A DNA stretch of 64,000 nt from Vibrio sp. MEBiC08052. Lineage in GTDB: Bacteria > Pseudomonadota > Gammaproteobacteria > Enterobacterales > Vibrionaceae. The translations under genes were made by a program, and so were the position numbers. Shown one piece after another: positions 17,899 through 27,534 of this stretch; positions within the stretch are counted from its first letter, which is position 1; every line of letters begins with the position of its first letter. The stretch covers positions 2,031,527 through 2,095,526 of the forward strand of contig NZ_KQ947475.1 in NCBI RefSeq assembly GCF_001506075.1, given 5' to 3'. The notes under the pieces are model-generated. The model was not told the DNA's origin, ran no database searches, and was given only the letters and a program-made list of their open reading frames with translations.

Positions 17899-19338
17899 AT
17901 GGACTATCCAGTCATCGCGAAACAGCTGCTAGAGCATCTGGGTGGCAAACAAAACATCCAGGCATTGGCACATTGTGCAACTCGTTTAAGATTAGCACTC
18001 AAAGACGAATCCGTGATTAATGAAGATGCGATTAGTGAAATAGAAGGTGTCAAAGGTCAATTTAAAGTCGCAGGGCAATACCAAATCATTTTTGGTTCAG
18101 GAATTGTCAATCAAGTGTATGCAGCCATGTCTGAAGCAACCGGAATGACAGATATGTCAACCAATGATGTTGCACAAGCCGGCGCCCAGAAACAGAATAT
18201 TATCCAGCGCGCAGTAAAAGGTCTGTCTGACATTTTCGTCCCCATCATTCCTGCGATTGTTGCCGGTGGTTTATTAATGGGGATATTTAATGTCCTCACT
18301 GCCAAAGGACTGTTCATTGATGGTCAATCGCTGATTGACGCCAATCCTGGATTGGCTGACCTTGCCAGCATGATCAATACTTTTGCCAATGCACCGTTTG
18401 TTTATTTACCTATTTTACTGGCATTCTCCGCAACCAAAAAATTCGGTGGTAACCCATTCCTCGGTGCCGCACTCGGGATGCTGATGGTTCACCCGGATTT
18501 ACTCAATGGCTGGGGATTCGGTAGTGCATCCGTCCATGGCACAATCCCGTCATGGAATATTTTAGGTTTCGAGATTCAGAAAGTCGGCTATCAAGGCTCG
18601 GTACTACCGGTTCTTGTGTGCGCTTTCATTCTGGCGAAGATTGAAAATAACCTGCGAAAAATTGTCCCTTCGGTTCTGGATAATCTACTCACACCGCTAC
18701 TGTCGCTGTTCATTACTGGCTTCCTCACATTTACGGTGGTCGGCCCGTTCACACGAGATTTAGGTTTCTTATTAGGTGACGGTTTAAACTGGTTATATGA
18801 ATCAGCAGGCTTCATCGGCGGGGCAATTTTTGGCTTAATCTATGCGCCTTTCGTCATCACCGGAATGCATCACAGTTTCATCGCGATTGAAACTCAACTT
18901 CTGGCAGATATTGCGGTCACAGGTGGTACATTTATCTTCCCAATCGCAGCAATGTCTAACGTTGCTCAAGGGGCCGCATCTCTCGCTGTCGGGATGATGA
19001 CCCGGGATCAAAAACTGAAAGGTATTGCAATCCCATCAGGGATTACGGCACTACTCGGTATCACAGAACCAGCAATGTTCGGCGTCAACTTAAAAATGCG
19101 CTATCCTTTCATTGCCGCAATCACCGGTTCAGCGGTCGCCAGTGCTTTCATTACCTTTTTCCATGTCAAAGCACATGCACTGGGGGCGGCAGGTTTACCG
19201 GGAATTATTTCCATCAATCCGGCAAAACTCAGCTACTATATAATTGGTATGGCAATTTCGTTTATCACTGCCTTCGGATTAACTTATGCTCTAGGTGTGA
19301 GAAATAAAGCAAAACAACAGCCGAAAGCTGTGGCTTAA
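17899..19338 (+). CDS. scrA: PTS sucrose-specific EIIBC component ScrA
   Basis: Imports and phosphorylates sucrose to sucrose-6-phosphate. 479 aa: an N-terminal EIIB domain with the phosphorylated Cys 26 (AHCATRLRLAL), a linker, and an EIIC domain of about ten membrane helices containing FVITGMHHSFIAIE and GITEPAMFGVNLK. There is no EIIA domain, so it must use a separate EIIA such as the glucose Crr protein. It is divergent from scrR behind an ScrR operator and is followed by a terminator. Confidence 0.94.
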   Translation: MDYPVIAKQLLEHLGGKQNIQALAHCATRLRLALKDESVINEDAISEIEGVKGQFKVAGQYQIIFGSGIVNQVYAAMSEATGMTDMSTNDVAQAGAQKQNIIQRAVKGLSDIFVPIIPAIVAGGLLMGIFNVLTAKGLFIDGQSLIDANPGLADLASMINTFANAPFVYLPILLAFSATKKFGGNPFLGAALGMLMVHPDLLNGWGFGSASVHGTIPSWNILGFEIQKVGYQGSVLPVLVCAFILAKIENNLRKIVPSVLDNLLTPLLSLFITGFLTFTVVGPFTRDLGFLLGDGLNWLYESAGFIGGAIFGLIYAPFVITGMHHSFIAIETQLLADIAVTGGTFIFPIAAMSNVAQGAASLAVGMMTRDQKLKGIAIPSGITALLGITEPAMFGVNLKMRYPFIAAITGSAVASAFITFFHVKAHALGAAGLPGIISINPAKLSYYIIGMAISFITAFGLTYALGVRNKAKQQPKAVA

Positions 19339-19362
19339 CATGCTCTCACCTCTTTCCCCCCG

Positions 19363-19388
19363 AGCCCATCAATGATGGGCTTTTTTTT
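19363..19388 (+). terminator. Intrinsic terminator after scrA
   Basis: The stem AGCCCATC / GATGGGCT with loop AAT is followed by eight T residues, 25 bases past the scrA stop. Confidence 0.9.
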
Positions 19389-19406
19389 ATCTCTCATTGC
19401 TGAAAT

Positions 19407-20681
19407 TTATTCACTATCTATCTCAATAGCGGTGAAACTGATATACACATCTCTCCCTGCTGCCAGTTCTTCAACATGATAAGGCCAATGATAATGTTCG
19501 ATAATACAGCTGGTTAATTGCAGTCCCAAACCGAACCCAAGACTTTCATCCGTTTCGCCGATGGCACTGTAATTTCTGATTTTGACCGTCTGTCCTAACT
19601 GAACGATTTCAACTTGACCATGATATGTATGCTGAAAAGCATTCCTGATTAGATTCCCCAATACAATTCTGACCATACCCAAAGGCAGTTGATAACTGGC
19701 GGGCTCTGTTTCGATAGTAATATCAATTTCTTTATCACGAACCAGATAATCCAGTTCATAACGGATCTGATGAACTAATTTTTCCAGATCTACCGGCTCC
19801 GTCGATAAATTGTCAAACTTACCCCGATTCAGCCAAAGTAGCGTTTCACACAGTTCGGTCATGGTCATCCCCGCCCGGAGAATCCGATCCAGTACTTCCT
19901 GTTGCTTTTCTTCCGTCCCCTCTTTTTGCAGGAGACGTTTCATCAACTGACTATTACTTCGGACCACCGAGATAGGTGTTCTCAGTTCATGGCTGGCATG
20001 AGATAAAAATTGTTTCTCTCGATTCAGGGTCGTCTGTACCGACTGCAAACTTGAATGAATAATTTCAGCCAAATTATTTAACTCGTTATAGTAAAAATCA
20101 GGGGCAGCACGATTGAGATTGCCGGAAGAGAGCTCTTTAGCCCAGCCGATAAGACGCTCAACCGGAATGGCAATCCTATGCAGCAGTACCACCATAATCA
20201 ATGCAAAGAGGGTAATCGCAATAATGGCGTAAATCATAATGCGCAAATAATAATTTGTATCTGCATTATTTTGCTGAAGATGAGAAACGATATCGGTAAA
20301 AACCCAAGAGATATAGAACGTCCCTTGTGGTGCATCGTCATAACGCAATACGAAAACAGCAGCGGTAGGAATATCAAACCAGTTATCCCGCTTGACATAT
20401 TTGCCAAAAGCCTGATGAGTCTGCAATTTCGGGATATGTTCCCTCACAAGTTCAGGGGTATCTTCCCAACGTTGATAAACAGCAAACCCCTTTAGGTTAT
20501 TCGGTTGCATCTCTGAATTGGCGATTTCTCGTGCCATCTGAGTCATACTGTAACGAATAGTCACATCAGAACCTTGGATAAAGAAACTTGCAGCTAAGGT
20601 AGAAAAAACGAGTACGACCAACGTTCCGACTGAAATCACGGCAAATAAAAAATAGATTTTCAGACTACGACGAATTTGCAT
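19407..20681 (-). CDS. Two-component sensor histidine kinase (HAMP/HisKA/HATPase)
   Basis: 424-aa inner-membrane kinase. Two membrane helices (about 8-30 and 155-178) bracket a roughly 125-residue periplasmic sensor. These are followed by HAMP, the phosphorylated His in LSHASHELRTPISVV, the N box GNLIRNAFQHT and the glycine loop GFGLGLQL; the HATPase domain is short. The start at 20681 lies two bases after the stop of the response regulator, with GCGGCGGAAG as ribosome site. It pairs with the OmpR-type regulator upstream. The pair resembles the Vibrio CarS/VprB class in layout, but I cannot assign it with confidence. Confidence 0.88.
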   Translation of the reverse strand: MQIRRSLKIYFLFAVISVGTLVVLVFSTLAASFFIQGSDVTIRYSMTQMAREIANSEMQPNNLKGFAVYQRWEDTPELVREHIPKLQTHQAFGKYVKRDNWFDIPTAAVFVLRYDDAPQGTFYISWVFTDIVSHLQQNNADTNYYLRIMIYAIIAITLFALIMVVLLHRIAIPVERLIGWAKELSSGNLNRAAPDFYYNELNNLAEIIHSSLQSVQTTLNREKQFLSHASHELRTPISVVRSNSQLMKRLLQKEGTEEKQQEVLDRILRAGMTMTELCETLLWLNRGKFDNLSTEPVDLEKLVHQIRYELDYLVRDKEIDITIETEPASYQLPLGMVRIVLGNLIRNAFQHTYHGQVEIVQLGQTVKIRNYSAIGETDESLGFGLGLQLTSCIIEHYHWPYHVEELAAGRDVYISFTAIEIDSE

Positions 20682-20682
20682 G

Positions 20683-21357
20683 TCAATCTTCCGCCGCTTT
20701 GATAGCAAAACCAAAACTGGGAACAGTGTGGATCAGCGGTTTGAAGCCCTCTTTATTGACCTGTTTGCGTAGGTTGAAGATATGAACTTTTAAACTGTTG
20801 CTATCGGGTTGTTCGCTACCCCAAACCGTTTGGATAAGTTTTTCCCGGGAAACTGTCGAAGGAGACTCACGCATCAAAACTTCCAGAATTTTGGTCGCTA
20901 TCGGAGAAAGCTTCAGTAACTCGCCAGCCCGGCGAACTTCTTTACCAGCCAAATCTAACTCCAGATCTTCAACAACCAGTCTGGAAACCTGTCCGCTCTT
21001 TCTTTTAGATAAAACGTTCACCCGCGCGATCAACTCTTCCATCTCAAACGGCTTCACCAGATAGTCATCTGCACCTTTCGAAAATCCTCGTAGTTTATCG
21101 TCAAGCGTATCCTTTGCAGTCAACATCAGAATCGGGACTTGAATGCCTTGAGAACGCACTCGTTCACAAACAATCAGTCCCTCTATTTTAGGTAGGTTTA
21201 AATCCAGCACAATCACATCATATGTATGGCTGGTGATAAGATTGTAACCAATCTGTCCATCGGCTGCATAATCCGCTTCAATGTCCTCAAGCGCCATGTA
21301 ATCGATGATGGCCGTCGCCAAATCTAAATCATCTTCGACAAGTAATACTTTCAGCAT
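20683..21357 (-). CDS. OmpR-family response regulator
   Basis: 224-aa regulator. The receiver domain (1-120) has the acidic pocket VEDDLD and the phospho-acceptor Asp in VIVLDLNLP, with LTAKD and the switch Lys in YLVKPFEMEEL. The C-terminal winged helix (about 127-220) has KLSPIATKILEVLM, VWGSEQPDSNSLKVHIFNLRKQV and the terminal beta-hairpin VPSFGFAI. It is the first gene of the pair with the kinase immediately downstream. Target genes are not evident from the neighbours. Possibly CarR/VprA-like, with low certainty. Confidence 0.88.
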   Translation of the reverse strand: MLKVLLVEDDLDLATAIIDYMALEDIEADYAADGQIGYNLITSHTYDVIVLDLNLPKIEGLIVCERVRSQGIQVPILMLTAKDTLDDKLRGFSKGADDYLVKPFEMEELIARVNVLSKRKSGQVSRLVVEDLELDLAGKEVRRAGELLKLSPIATKILEVLMRESPSTVSREKLIQTVWGSEQPDSNSLKVHIFNLRKQVNKEGFKPLIHTVPSFGFAIKAAED

Positions 21358-21506
21358 CTGAAATTTTGATCACCCTCTTGCCCGCAATTTTTACCTGACT
21401 GCCGAATTATTATTCTGAGCATCATCAGGTCACGTGTGTCAATATCCACACGCAATGTAATAAAATTTTGGTTAAGAGTCGGTTAACTTCATCAAGAAGC
21501 TGTACA

Positions 21507-22295
21507 TTATGCCGCTGCGCGATTTACACGACCTGAACGTAATGTCCGTACAAAAGGAATCCCCTGCTGATCATGAGTCACTTCAGCATCCACACCATAA
21601 ACATCTCGAATCAATTGTGGCGTTAATACAGTTTGTGGACATCCCTGTGCAATAACCTTGCCTTGTTTCAGAACCAGTAAATGATCTGCGTACTGTGCGG
21701 CCAAATTCAAATCGTGCAGCACCATCAGAGTTACCCAACGCTGACTTTCCGTCCGCTCGACCAGATGATCCAGCAAGACATGTTGAAAATGGAGATCTAA
21801 TGCACTCACCGGCTCATCCAGCATTAAAATTTCAGGGCGACGCATCAATGCCTGTGCAAATAAAATCATCTGACATTGTCCACCACTCAGTGTCCGGACA
21901 TCCCGGTTCGCCAGATGTAACAAACCGATTTGTTCCAATGCAGCCAGTGCATCTTCCAGCATTTGATTATCAACCCGCAGACTCAATGCATCCAATTGAC
22001 CGAGTAAGACGACTTCAGTCACCGTCAGGCTGACATCAAGTCGAATATCCTGTGGCATGTAACCAAATTGCTGACGCCAAGCCGAAATTTGCTTAGGCTG
22101 AAGTTTTTGGTCACCAAACACGATCTCTCCGGACTGGGGGCGAATATCGCCAAACAGGGTTTTCAGCAATGTGCTCTTCCCCGTGCCATTCGGGCCAATG
22201 ATGACACTTACTTTGCCGGGCTGAAGGCTGAAATCCATTTGATCAGCTAGGGTTAACCCATCAATATTTAAATTTAAGTCAGTCACATGCAGCAT
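21507..22295 (-). CDS. Iron-siderophore type ABC transporter ATP-binding protein
   Basis: 262-aa ATPase of the FepC/FecE type. It has Walker A GPNGTGKST (residues 33-41), the signature TLSGGQCQM, Walker B LMLDEPVSALD and the switch His in VLHDLNLAAQYADH, the sequence typical of siderophore and cobalamin importers. It starts one base into the end of the permease gene. There is no binding-protein gene next to the pair, so it must use one encoded elsewhere. The exact siderophore is unknown. Confidence 0.85.
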   Translation of the reverse strand: MLHVTDLNLNIDGLTLADQMDFSLQPGKVSVIIGPNGTGKSTLLKTLFGDIRPQSGEIVFGDQKLQPKQISAWRQQFGYMPQDIRLDVSLTVTEVVLLGQLDALSLRVDNQMLEDALAALEQIGLLHLANRDVRTLSGGQCQMILFAQALMRRPEILMLDEPVSALDLHFQHVLLDHLVERTESQRWVTLMVLHDLNLAAQYADHLLVLKQGKVIAQGCPQTVLTPQLIRDVYGVDAEVTHDQQGIPFVRTLRSGRVNRAAA

Positions 22296-23350
22296 TATGA
22301 ACGCCTTTTACCAATAATGAGCCAGAAGAAAAACGGTACCCCGATAATCGCGGTGACAATGCCAATCGGAAACAGTGCGCCGGGGACAATGACTTTAGAA
22401 AGAACCGACGCACTGGACAGTAAAAAAGCCCCGATCAGAAAAGATAACGGCAGGAAGAAACGCTGGTCTTCCCCCACCAACATCCGAGCAATATTCGGTG
22501 CAACAATCCCGACAAAACCAATGATGCCGACAAAACTGGTGGCTGTAGCTGTCATGACCGCAACGATAAACAGGGTTTTCAGGCGTAAACGGGCAACATG
22601 AACACCGAGACTTTTGGCCCGCTCTTCTCCCAACCGCAGCGCAGTCAGTTTCCAAGAATCTTTCAATAGCAGCAATAAACAGACGATCGTCACCACCGCA
22701 GTAATCATCAGATTTGTCCACGTTGCTTTCGAAAGGCTACCAAATAGCCAAAACAGGATCTGCTGGCTCAATTCAGGAGAAGAAACAAACTGGACCAGTG
22801 ATAACAATGATTGAAACAGGAAAAGTAATGCAATCCCAGCCAGAATTAACTGTCCGGAGGTGATATGACGCATCGTTGCTAACGCAAAAAGGAAACAAGC
22901 GGAGAGCATACAGCAAAAAAAAGCACCCAGCGGTACGGCAATGTATGATTCAAGCCCCAGAGAATCCATATAAAGCATCAACGCTGCACCAAACCCGGCA
23001 GCAGCAGCCATGCCCAATGTATAAGGGCTTGCCATCGAATTATTCAGCAGCGTTTGCATCTCCGCACCACCAATACCGAGCGAACCACCAACTATCACTG
23101 CCATCAGGGCAATCGGCAATCTGAGATTGGTGACGATGACTTGTGTCATCGGATCCACTGAAACGGAAAAACCCAGCCACTGCAATAAGGCGTTACTGAC
23201 CCGAGAGACGTCAAGCATCGACGGACCGGTGGCAACATCGAGAATAAACGAAACAGCGAGTACAGCCAAAATGGTACCAATGACTGTCCAACGCCGTCTT
23301 TCATTGGCTCTCTGTTTCGCAACAGCTTCAAGCATTAAATCGACTTGCAT
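22295..23350 (-). CDS. FecCD-family iron transport permease
   Basis: 351-aa integral membrane protein with about ten helices and the family segments TNLRLPIALMAVIVGGSLGIGGAEMQ (split across the first periplasmic turn), NSMASPYTLGMA, GFVGIVAPNIARMLVG and FPIGIVTAIIGVPFF. The last two are classical for BtuC/FecD-like permeases. It probably homodimerises, since only one permease gene is present. A Fur-box-like sequence lies about 190 bases upstream, consistent with iron control. It overlaps the ATPase gene by one base. Confidence 0.87.
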   Translation of the reverse strand: MQVDLMLEAVAKQRANERRRWTVIGTILAVLAVSFILDVATGPSMLDVSRVSNALLQWLGFSVSVDPMTQVIVTNLRLPIALMAVIVGGSLGIGGAEMQTLLNNSMASPYTLGMAAAAGFGAALMLYMDSLGLESYIAVPLGAFFCCMLSACFLFALATMRHITSGQLILAGIALLFLFQSLLSLVQFVSSPELSQQILFWLFGSLSKATWTNLMITAVVTIVCLLLLLKDSWKLTALRLGEERAKSLGVHVARLRLKTLFIVAVMTATATSFVGIIGFVGIVAPNIARMLVGEDQRFFLPLSFLIGAFLLSSASVLSKVIVPGALFPIGIVTAIIGVPFFFWLIIGKRRS

Positions 23351-23539
23351 GTTTTAACTCCGGTGACAATATGACCTGAACAGGCCATAACTTCTATCAT
23401 GAATCGGTAACACGGACAGCAAAATTCCCCCATACCATCATCATAAGCATTCCCCATTGATCTGACTCGAAGCGCGAATCACTGATGATCGGCTTAATTT
23501 AGAAAATCAGAAAGATGCTGCATTATATCTAAACAAATA

Positions 23540-23554
23540 TGAGAGTCATTCTTA
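23540..23554. promoter_or_regulatory. Candidate Fur box
   Basis: TGAGAGTCATTCTTA matches 10 of 14 defined positions of the 7-1-7 Fur motif (TGATAATnATTATCA). It lies in the 329-base region between the iron permease and thiD, about 190 bases before the permease start. Nothing else recognisable was seen in this intergenic region; in particular there is no TPP riboswitch before thiD. Confidence 0.5.
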
Positions 23555-23679
23555 TTTTCAAAATAATGTTATATCTGTCAGCATGAGATGGTTGATATCG
23601 CAGCGATTCGATGTTTAAAATCACTCAAACGGCAAAACGACCTCGCTCCTCACAGCACAATTAAAAAGGACACATAGAT

Positions 23680-24522
23680 ATGATTTCGTCTTTCCCATCA
23701 TCGATTCCCGTTGTGCTGACGATCGCAGGTAGTGATAGTAGTGGTGGCGCAGGGATTCAGGCCGATATCAAAACCATCTCCGCAACGGGAAGTTACGCTT
23801 GCTCCGTGATTACCGCGTCCACAGCCCAAAACACTCAAGGCGTATTCGATGTATTGCCGTTTCCCGTCAGTCATGTGATACAACAGCTTGACGCAGTGTT
23901 TGCAGACTTAAATATTGTGGCCGTCAAAATCGGGATGCTCGCCAATGCAGAAATCGTAGAAGCGGTCGCAAACAAACTTCAGGCAGTTCGTCCCCGCCAT
24001 CTGGTCATTGACCCGGTGCTGTTATCAACCAGTGGTCGAGCGTTGCTGAGTCAAGCAGCCTTAAAGCCATTACAAGAAATGCTGTTCCCAATGGCAGATT
24101 TAGTCACGCCAAATCTTCCGGAAGCGGCTGTACTACTGGGTTATCCGACAACTGATACAGGCGACGAGCCGACATGGTCGCGCCCCGAGATGATCGCAGA
24201 TTTACAGGGACTCGGTTTACCTGCCATTTTACTCAAAGGGGGTCATGCCGATGATCCGCATTACAGCCAAGACTGGCTGATCACCGCAACAACAACAACG
24301 ATGTTTAGTGCACCTCGGATTGATGAGAAAAATACGCATGGCACAGGCTGTACACTCTCTTCAGCCATTGCTTCTTACTTGGCCCATGGCTACTCACTCT
24401 CTTCAGCCGTTGAAGCAGCTAAAACCTATATTTCCGGTGCCATTCTTCATGCAAGTCAATTGGATGTGGGGCGGGGAAAAGGGCCGTTACATCATTTCTA
24501 TCTACAATCTTTCGATCAATAA
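23680..24522 (+). CDS. thiD: Hydroxymethylpyrimidine/phosphomethylpyrimidine kinase ThiD
   Basis: Phosphorylates HMP and then HMP-phosphate to the pyrophosphate used in thiamine synthesis. 280-aa ribokinase-fold enzyme with TIAGSDSSGGAGIQADIK at the N-terminus (substrate pocket), LLKGGHADD and the catalytic anion-hole segment KNTHGTGCTLSSAIAS. It is a single gene, not in a thi operon, and lacks an upstream TPP riboswitch, which fits a salvage role. It converges on the REC-HD-GYP gene. Confidence 0.94.
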   Translation: MISSFPSSIPVVLTIAGSDSSGGAGIQADIKTISATGSYACSVITASTAQNTQGVFDVLPFPVSHVIQQLDAVFADLNIVAVKIGMLANAEIVEAVANKLQAVRPRHLVIDPVLLSTSGRALLSQAALKPLQEMLFPMADLVTPNLPEAAVLLGYPTTDTGDEPTWSRPEMIADLQGLGLPAILLKGGHADDPHYSQDWLITATTTTMFSAPRIDEKNTHGTGCTLSSAIASYLAHGYSLSSAVEAAKTYISGAILHASQLDVGRGKGPLHHFYLQSFDQ

Positions 24523-24558
24523 TCAATGCGCCCATCAATCACTCAGACGCATCCTGCA

Positions 24559-25902
24559 TCAACCAATATAAACCGTAATCGGCATATTGGTTTGTTTCTC
24601 GATCGATTTCAGTCGGGACAATAAAACGGCACTAATAGCGTGTCCTGCGGTGAGCATCAGATTGCCGTTGGGTAGATAGAGATCGCGTTTGATCACCATA
24701 CCCGGTTTAATTTCACTCAATCCGATACAGAGCTCGACACCTTCTTCAATCCGGCTAGGTTGTTTCAGCATCTCAAGGTAGACATCAACCACCTGAGGAT
24801 CATACATTTCACCGGCCTGTTGCTTCAGGTACCCTTGCGCACTGCGGGTGGTCATTCTCTTCGGGTTATAAGGTGAAGCAACGTAAAAATCGTAGTCTTT
24901 TACCACTTTTATGACTCTGGCACCAATTGGTATTTCCGGCCCTCGCAGATGGTCCGGCCGTCCCAAACCATTATAGAGTTCATCCTGATGACGAATAATT
25001 TCGACCAATGGCTCAAAGCGTTTGATCCGTTCGACAATCGTTGCACCGACGACCGCATTTGCACTCGGTGAAATCGGAACCTGACTTTCCGGATCGACTT
25101 TGGTCATTTCAATTTCCGAGTCCCGGGCCCCGATCAGACCAATCTGGTGCATGAGGCCACATAAATAAACATGACCGATTTCTGTTTCCGGTAATTTCAA
25201 ACGTTGCGCAACAGACTTCGCCTGATTGGCAATTCGCTCAGCATGATCAGCAGGGAATCCAGTTCGATGCTGAATAATCGCTGTCACCATACCCAAAATA
25301 TCTTTGAACGTTTTATTCCGACTTTTCAACAACAATTCTAGCCGAGTATTCGACGTGCTTAACGCTTTAGTTCTTTCTTGGACTTGTAATTCCAACTGAT
25401 GATTAAAATCGGATAACTTTTGGTTGGATACTTCCAACGCCTGATTCATCGTTTCAAGCTGTTGATTGCGTTCTTCGAGTTCTTGCGATAATCGCTCTTT
25501 TTCTTTGGTTAAGCGGAAAAACTCAGCGGACTTAGCAATGATCAGTTTTAAATTTTCATTGTCCCAAGGTTTACTGATATAGGTGTGAATGCCACCGGCA
25601 TTCACGGCTCTCACGGTGGACTGAATATCACTGTATCCCGTCAGTAGAATACGAATCGCATCAGGCGCGATTTCTTTCGCCTGAGATAAAAACTCAGCAC
25701 CATCCATCTCGGGCATTCGCATATCGGAAATAATGATTGAGACTTCGCTCTCTTTCAAATACGCCAATGCTTCCCGGCCATCACTAAAACTCACGACATC
25801 ATAATCAAGACGAAGCACCCGATTAAGCGCTTTCAGAATATCATTTTCATCATCCAATAAGAGCAGTGTCAGTCGCTCCGACGCTATAGCATGACTTTCC
25901 AT
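24559..25902 (-). CDS. Response regulator with degenerate HD-GYP domain
   Basis: 447 aa. The receiver domain (about 10-125) has LLLDDENDILKAL, the acceptor Asp in IIISDMRMPEMDG and YISKPWDNE. A coiled coil follows (about 140-205, rich in E/Q/L), then an HD-GYP-like domain. The metal-binding residues are altered: the HD pair reads GLMHQIG instead of HDIGK, HHE reads RHQDE, and GYP reads GRP. It is therefore probably not a c-di-GMP phosphodiesterase and may be a binding or regulatory relic. The start at 25902 follows GGGAG; a longer frame from 26016 lacks support. It is the last gene of the phosphorelay cluster, after a 274-base gap. Confidence 0.85.
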   Translation of the reverse strand: MESHAIASERLTLLLLDDENDILKALNRVLRLDYDVVSFSDGREALAYLKESEVSIIISDMRMPEMDGAEFLSQAKEIAPDAIRILLTGYSDIQSTVRAVNAGGIHTYISKPWDNENLKLIIAKSAEFFRLTKEKERLSQELEERNQQLETMNQALEVSNQKLSDFNHQLELQVQERTKALSTSNTRLELLLKSRNKTFKDILGMVTAIIQHRTGFPADHAERIANQAKSVAQRLKLPETEIGHVYLCGLMHQIGLIGARDSEIEMTKVDPESQVPISPSANAVVGATIVERIKRFEPLVEIIRHQDELYNGLGRPDHLRGPEIPIGARVIKVVKDYDFYVASPYNPKRMTTRSAQGYLKQQAGEMYDPQVVDVYLEMLKQPSRIEEGVELCIGLSEIKPGMVIKRDLYLPNGNLMLTAGHAISAVLLSRLKSIEKQTNMPITVYIG

Positions 25903-26176
25903 GATGATCGCTCCCGCTTCTGTTAGCTTTGAGAGAACAATATTGTGCTTGTTCTGATAACGTCGGACTACCGACCCCGAATCACGCCAAGAGAATTTTC
26001 TCTGTAAGTAATTCAATTATATTATACTTTTCAAGGATTGGTAAAAAATGTACCGGAAGCTGTCATACCAATACTGATTTGGTACCAGAAATTGATCTTG
26101 AACTTCCCGTGGCAAGATTTTAGAACCGCACGCTTGTCATCAAGCCCATGAATGCTCATCAGTACATGTCTTGCGC

Positions 26177-27490
26177 CTAAGGCATACTCACAACACAAGG
26201 CAGCCGAATCACGGCCTGAGTCCCTTTGCCTAATTCAGACTCAATCGAGATGAGACCGAGATGCTCTTCAATGATTTCTTTGGCAACAGAGAGTCCTAAT
26301 CCGGCACCACTACCCACTTGCTTAGTGGTAAAAAACGGTTCAAAAATATGTTGCAAATGTTCCTTGGAAATCCCTTTACCATTATCTTGAATCGATAGAC
26401 AAAAATTACGCTTTCTCGGCATGAGCACACTAGTCTCATATATCAGCCGGATGCAAATGATGCCATCCGCATGTGTAATCGATTGGAAAGCATTCATAAG
26501 CAGGTGGATAAACGCCTGTTGCAGTTTATTGGATTGCCCTTTGACATACATGGGTCGCTCCGGAGTCTGATAATCAACCTTAGCCCGCATCTTGAGTTCA
26601 CCGAGGATCAGACTCAACGATGAGCTAATCACATCCCGCAGGTCAACTACCCCGACGTTTGAACTGGATACATGGTTATAGACATTCAAACTTGAAACAA
26701 CATTCTGAATTCGGGTGAGTCCTTCGAGTGTCTCAGAGATGATATCCGTACTATCATCCAGCATCTCTTCTACGGATGTTTTTTGTGATTCAGACAACGT
26801 CGAAACAAATTGTTTAAATCCGTTCATATAGGCACTTAACGTGCCTAAATTACTCATGACAAATCCTAAAGGATTATTAATTTCGTGAGCGACACCGGCA
26901 GCTAATTTTCCTAAAGAGGCAAATTTCTCTGTCTGTTCGACATCCCGATTGTGATACATCATCTCGGTCGATGTAATATAGGTGAGTGCAATCTTCACCA
27001 CTTCAATAATGTAGTGCAATGTCCCTAAAGTGTTTTGATGCCACAGCGCTTCAGACTGGGAAGTCAGGAGCATCATGTAGTGACGAGAACGGATCTGAAC
27101 CGTCACAACCAGCCCTTTACTCATTGTTGGGAAAAAAGGTGCATAGTGTTCAGTCCAGAAACTGGAGAGTTCGAGTCGCTCGATAAAACAAAACTCGTCT
27201 TGAGTGAAAGTCGGAAAGAATTGCTCTCGGATCGGACCAGTCAATACCGGACGAGAGCGTATCAAGCGAAGAGAACCCAACTCATGAATAGCGAATAGAT
27301 AAACGTCCGTATCCGAAAAGGTCTCGCTCATGAATTCCACAAATAGGTCGAGACTGTCGTCCTGAGTCTCCGTGATCAACATCAGCCGCAGGATATCCAA
27401 AGCAAGATTTTGTTCTGCACACAACGGCCCTGCTTCAGAGAAAATCACTGGCTTGACTTGAATATCGTTTTCTATTGACGGATGTCCCAC
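26177..27490 (-). CDS. Soluble sensor histidine kinase (HEINNP type), GAF-like N-terminus
   Basis: 437 aa with no membrane segment. The N-terminal 170 residues look like a GAF-type sensor (inference from length and hydrophobic pattern). A helix with HNRDVEQTEKFASLGKLAAG leads to the phospho-acceptor His in GVAHEINNPLGFVMSNL, then a long dimer helix. The HATPase part has LLMNAFQSI (N box), IQDNGKGI, FEPFFTTK and GAGLGLSVAKEI. The catalytic region is close to that of the neighbouring kinase at 27535-28854, suggesting duplication or joint action on the adjacent receivers. Confidence 0.87.
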   Translation of the reverse strand: MGHPSIENDIQVKPVIFSEAGPLCAEQNLALDILRLMLITETQDDSLDLFVEFMSETFSDTDVYLFAIHELGSLRLIRSRPVLTGPIREQFFPTFTQDEFCFIERLELSSFWTEHYAPFFPTMSKGLVVTVQIRSRHYMMLLTSQSEALWHQNTLGTLHYIIEVVKIALTYITSTEMMYHNRDVEQTEKFASLGKLAAGVAHEINNPLGFVMSNLGTLSAYMNGFKQFVSTLSESQKTSVEEMLDDSTDIISETLEGLTRIQNVVSSLNVYNHVSSSNVGVVDLRDVISSSLSLILGELKMRAKVDYQTPERPMYVKGQSNKLQQAFIHLLMNAFQSITHADGIICIRLIYETSVLMPRKRNFCLSIQDNGKGISKEHLQHIFEPFFTTKQVGSGAGLGLSVAKEIIEEHLGLISIESELGKGTQAVIRLPCVVSMP

Positions 27491-27534
27491 ATTATCTATC
27501 CTTCAGTGTTCAGGCCAAAACCAGAAAACGCGAC

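Noticed and set aside
23351-23679. TPP riboswitch before thiD
   Set aside because: No conserved thi-box blocks (such as CTGAGA) could be found; the gene appears to be unregulated by this means.
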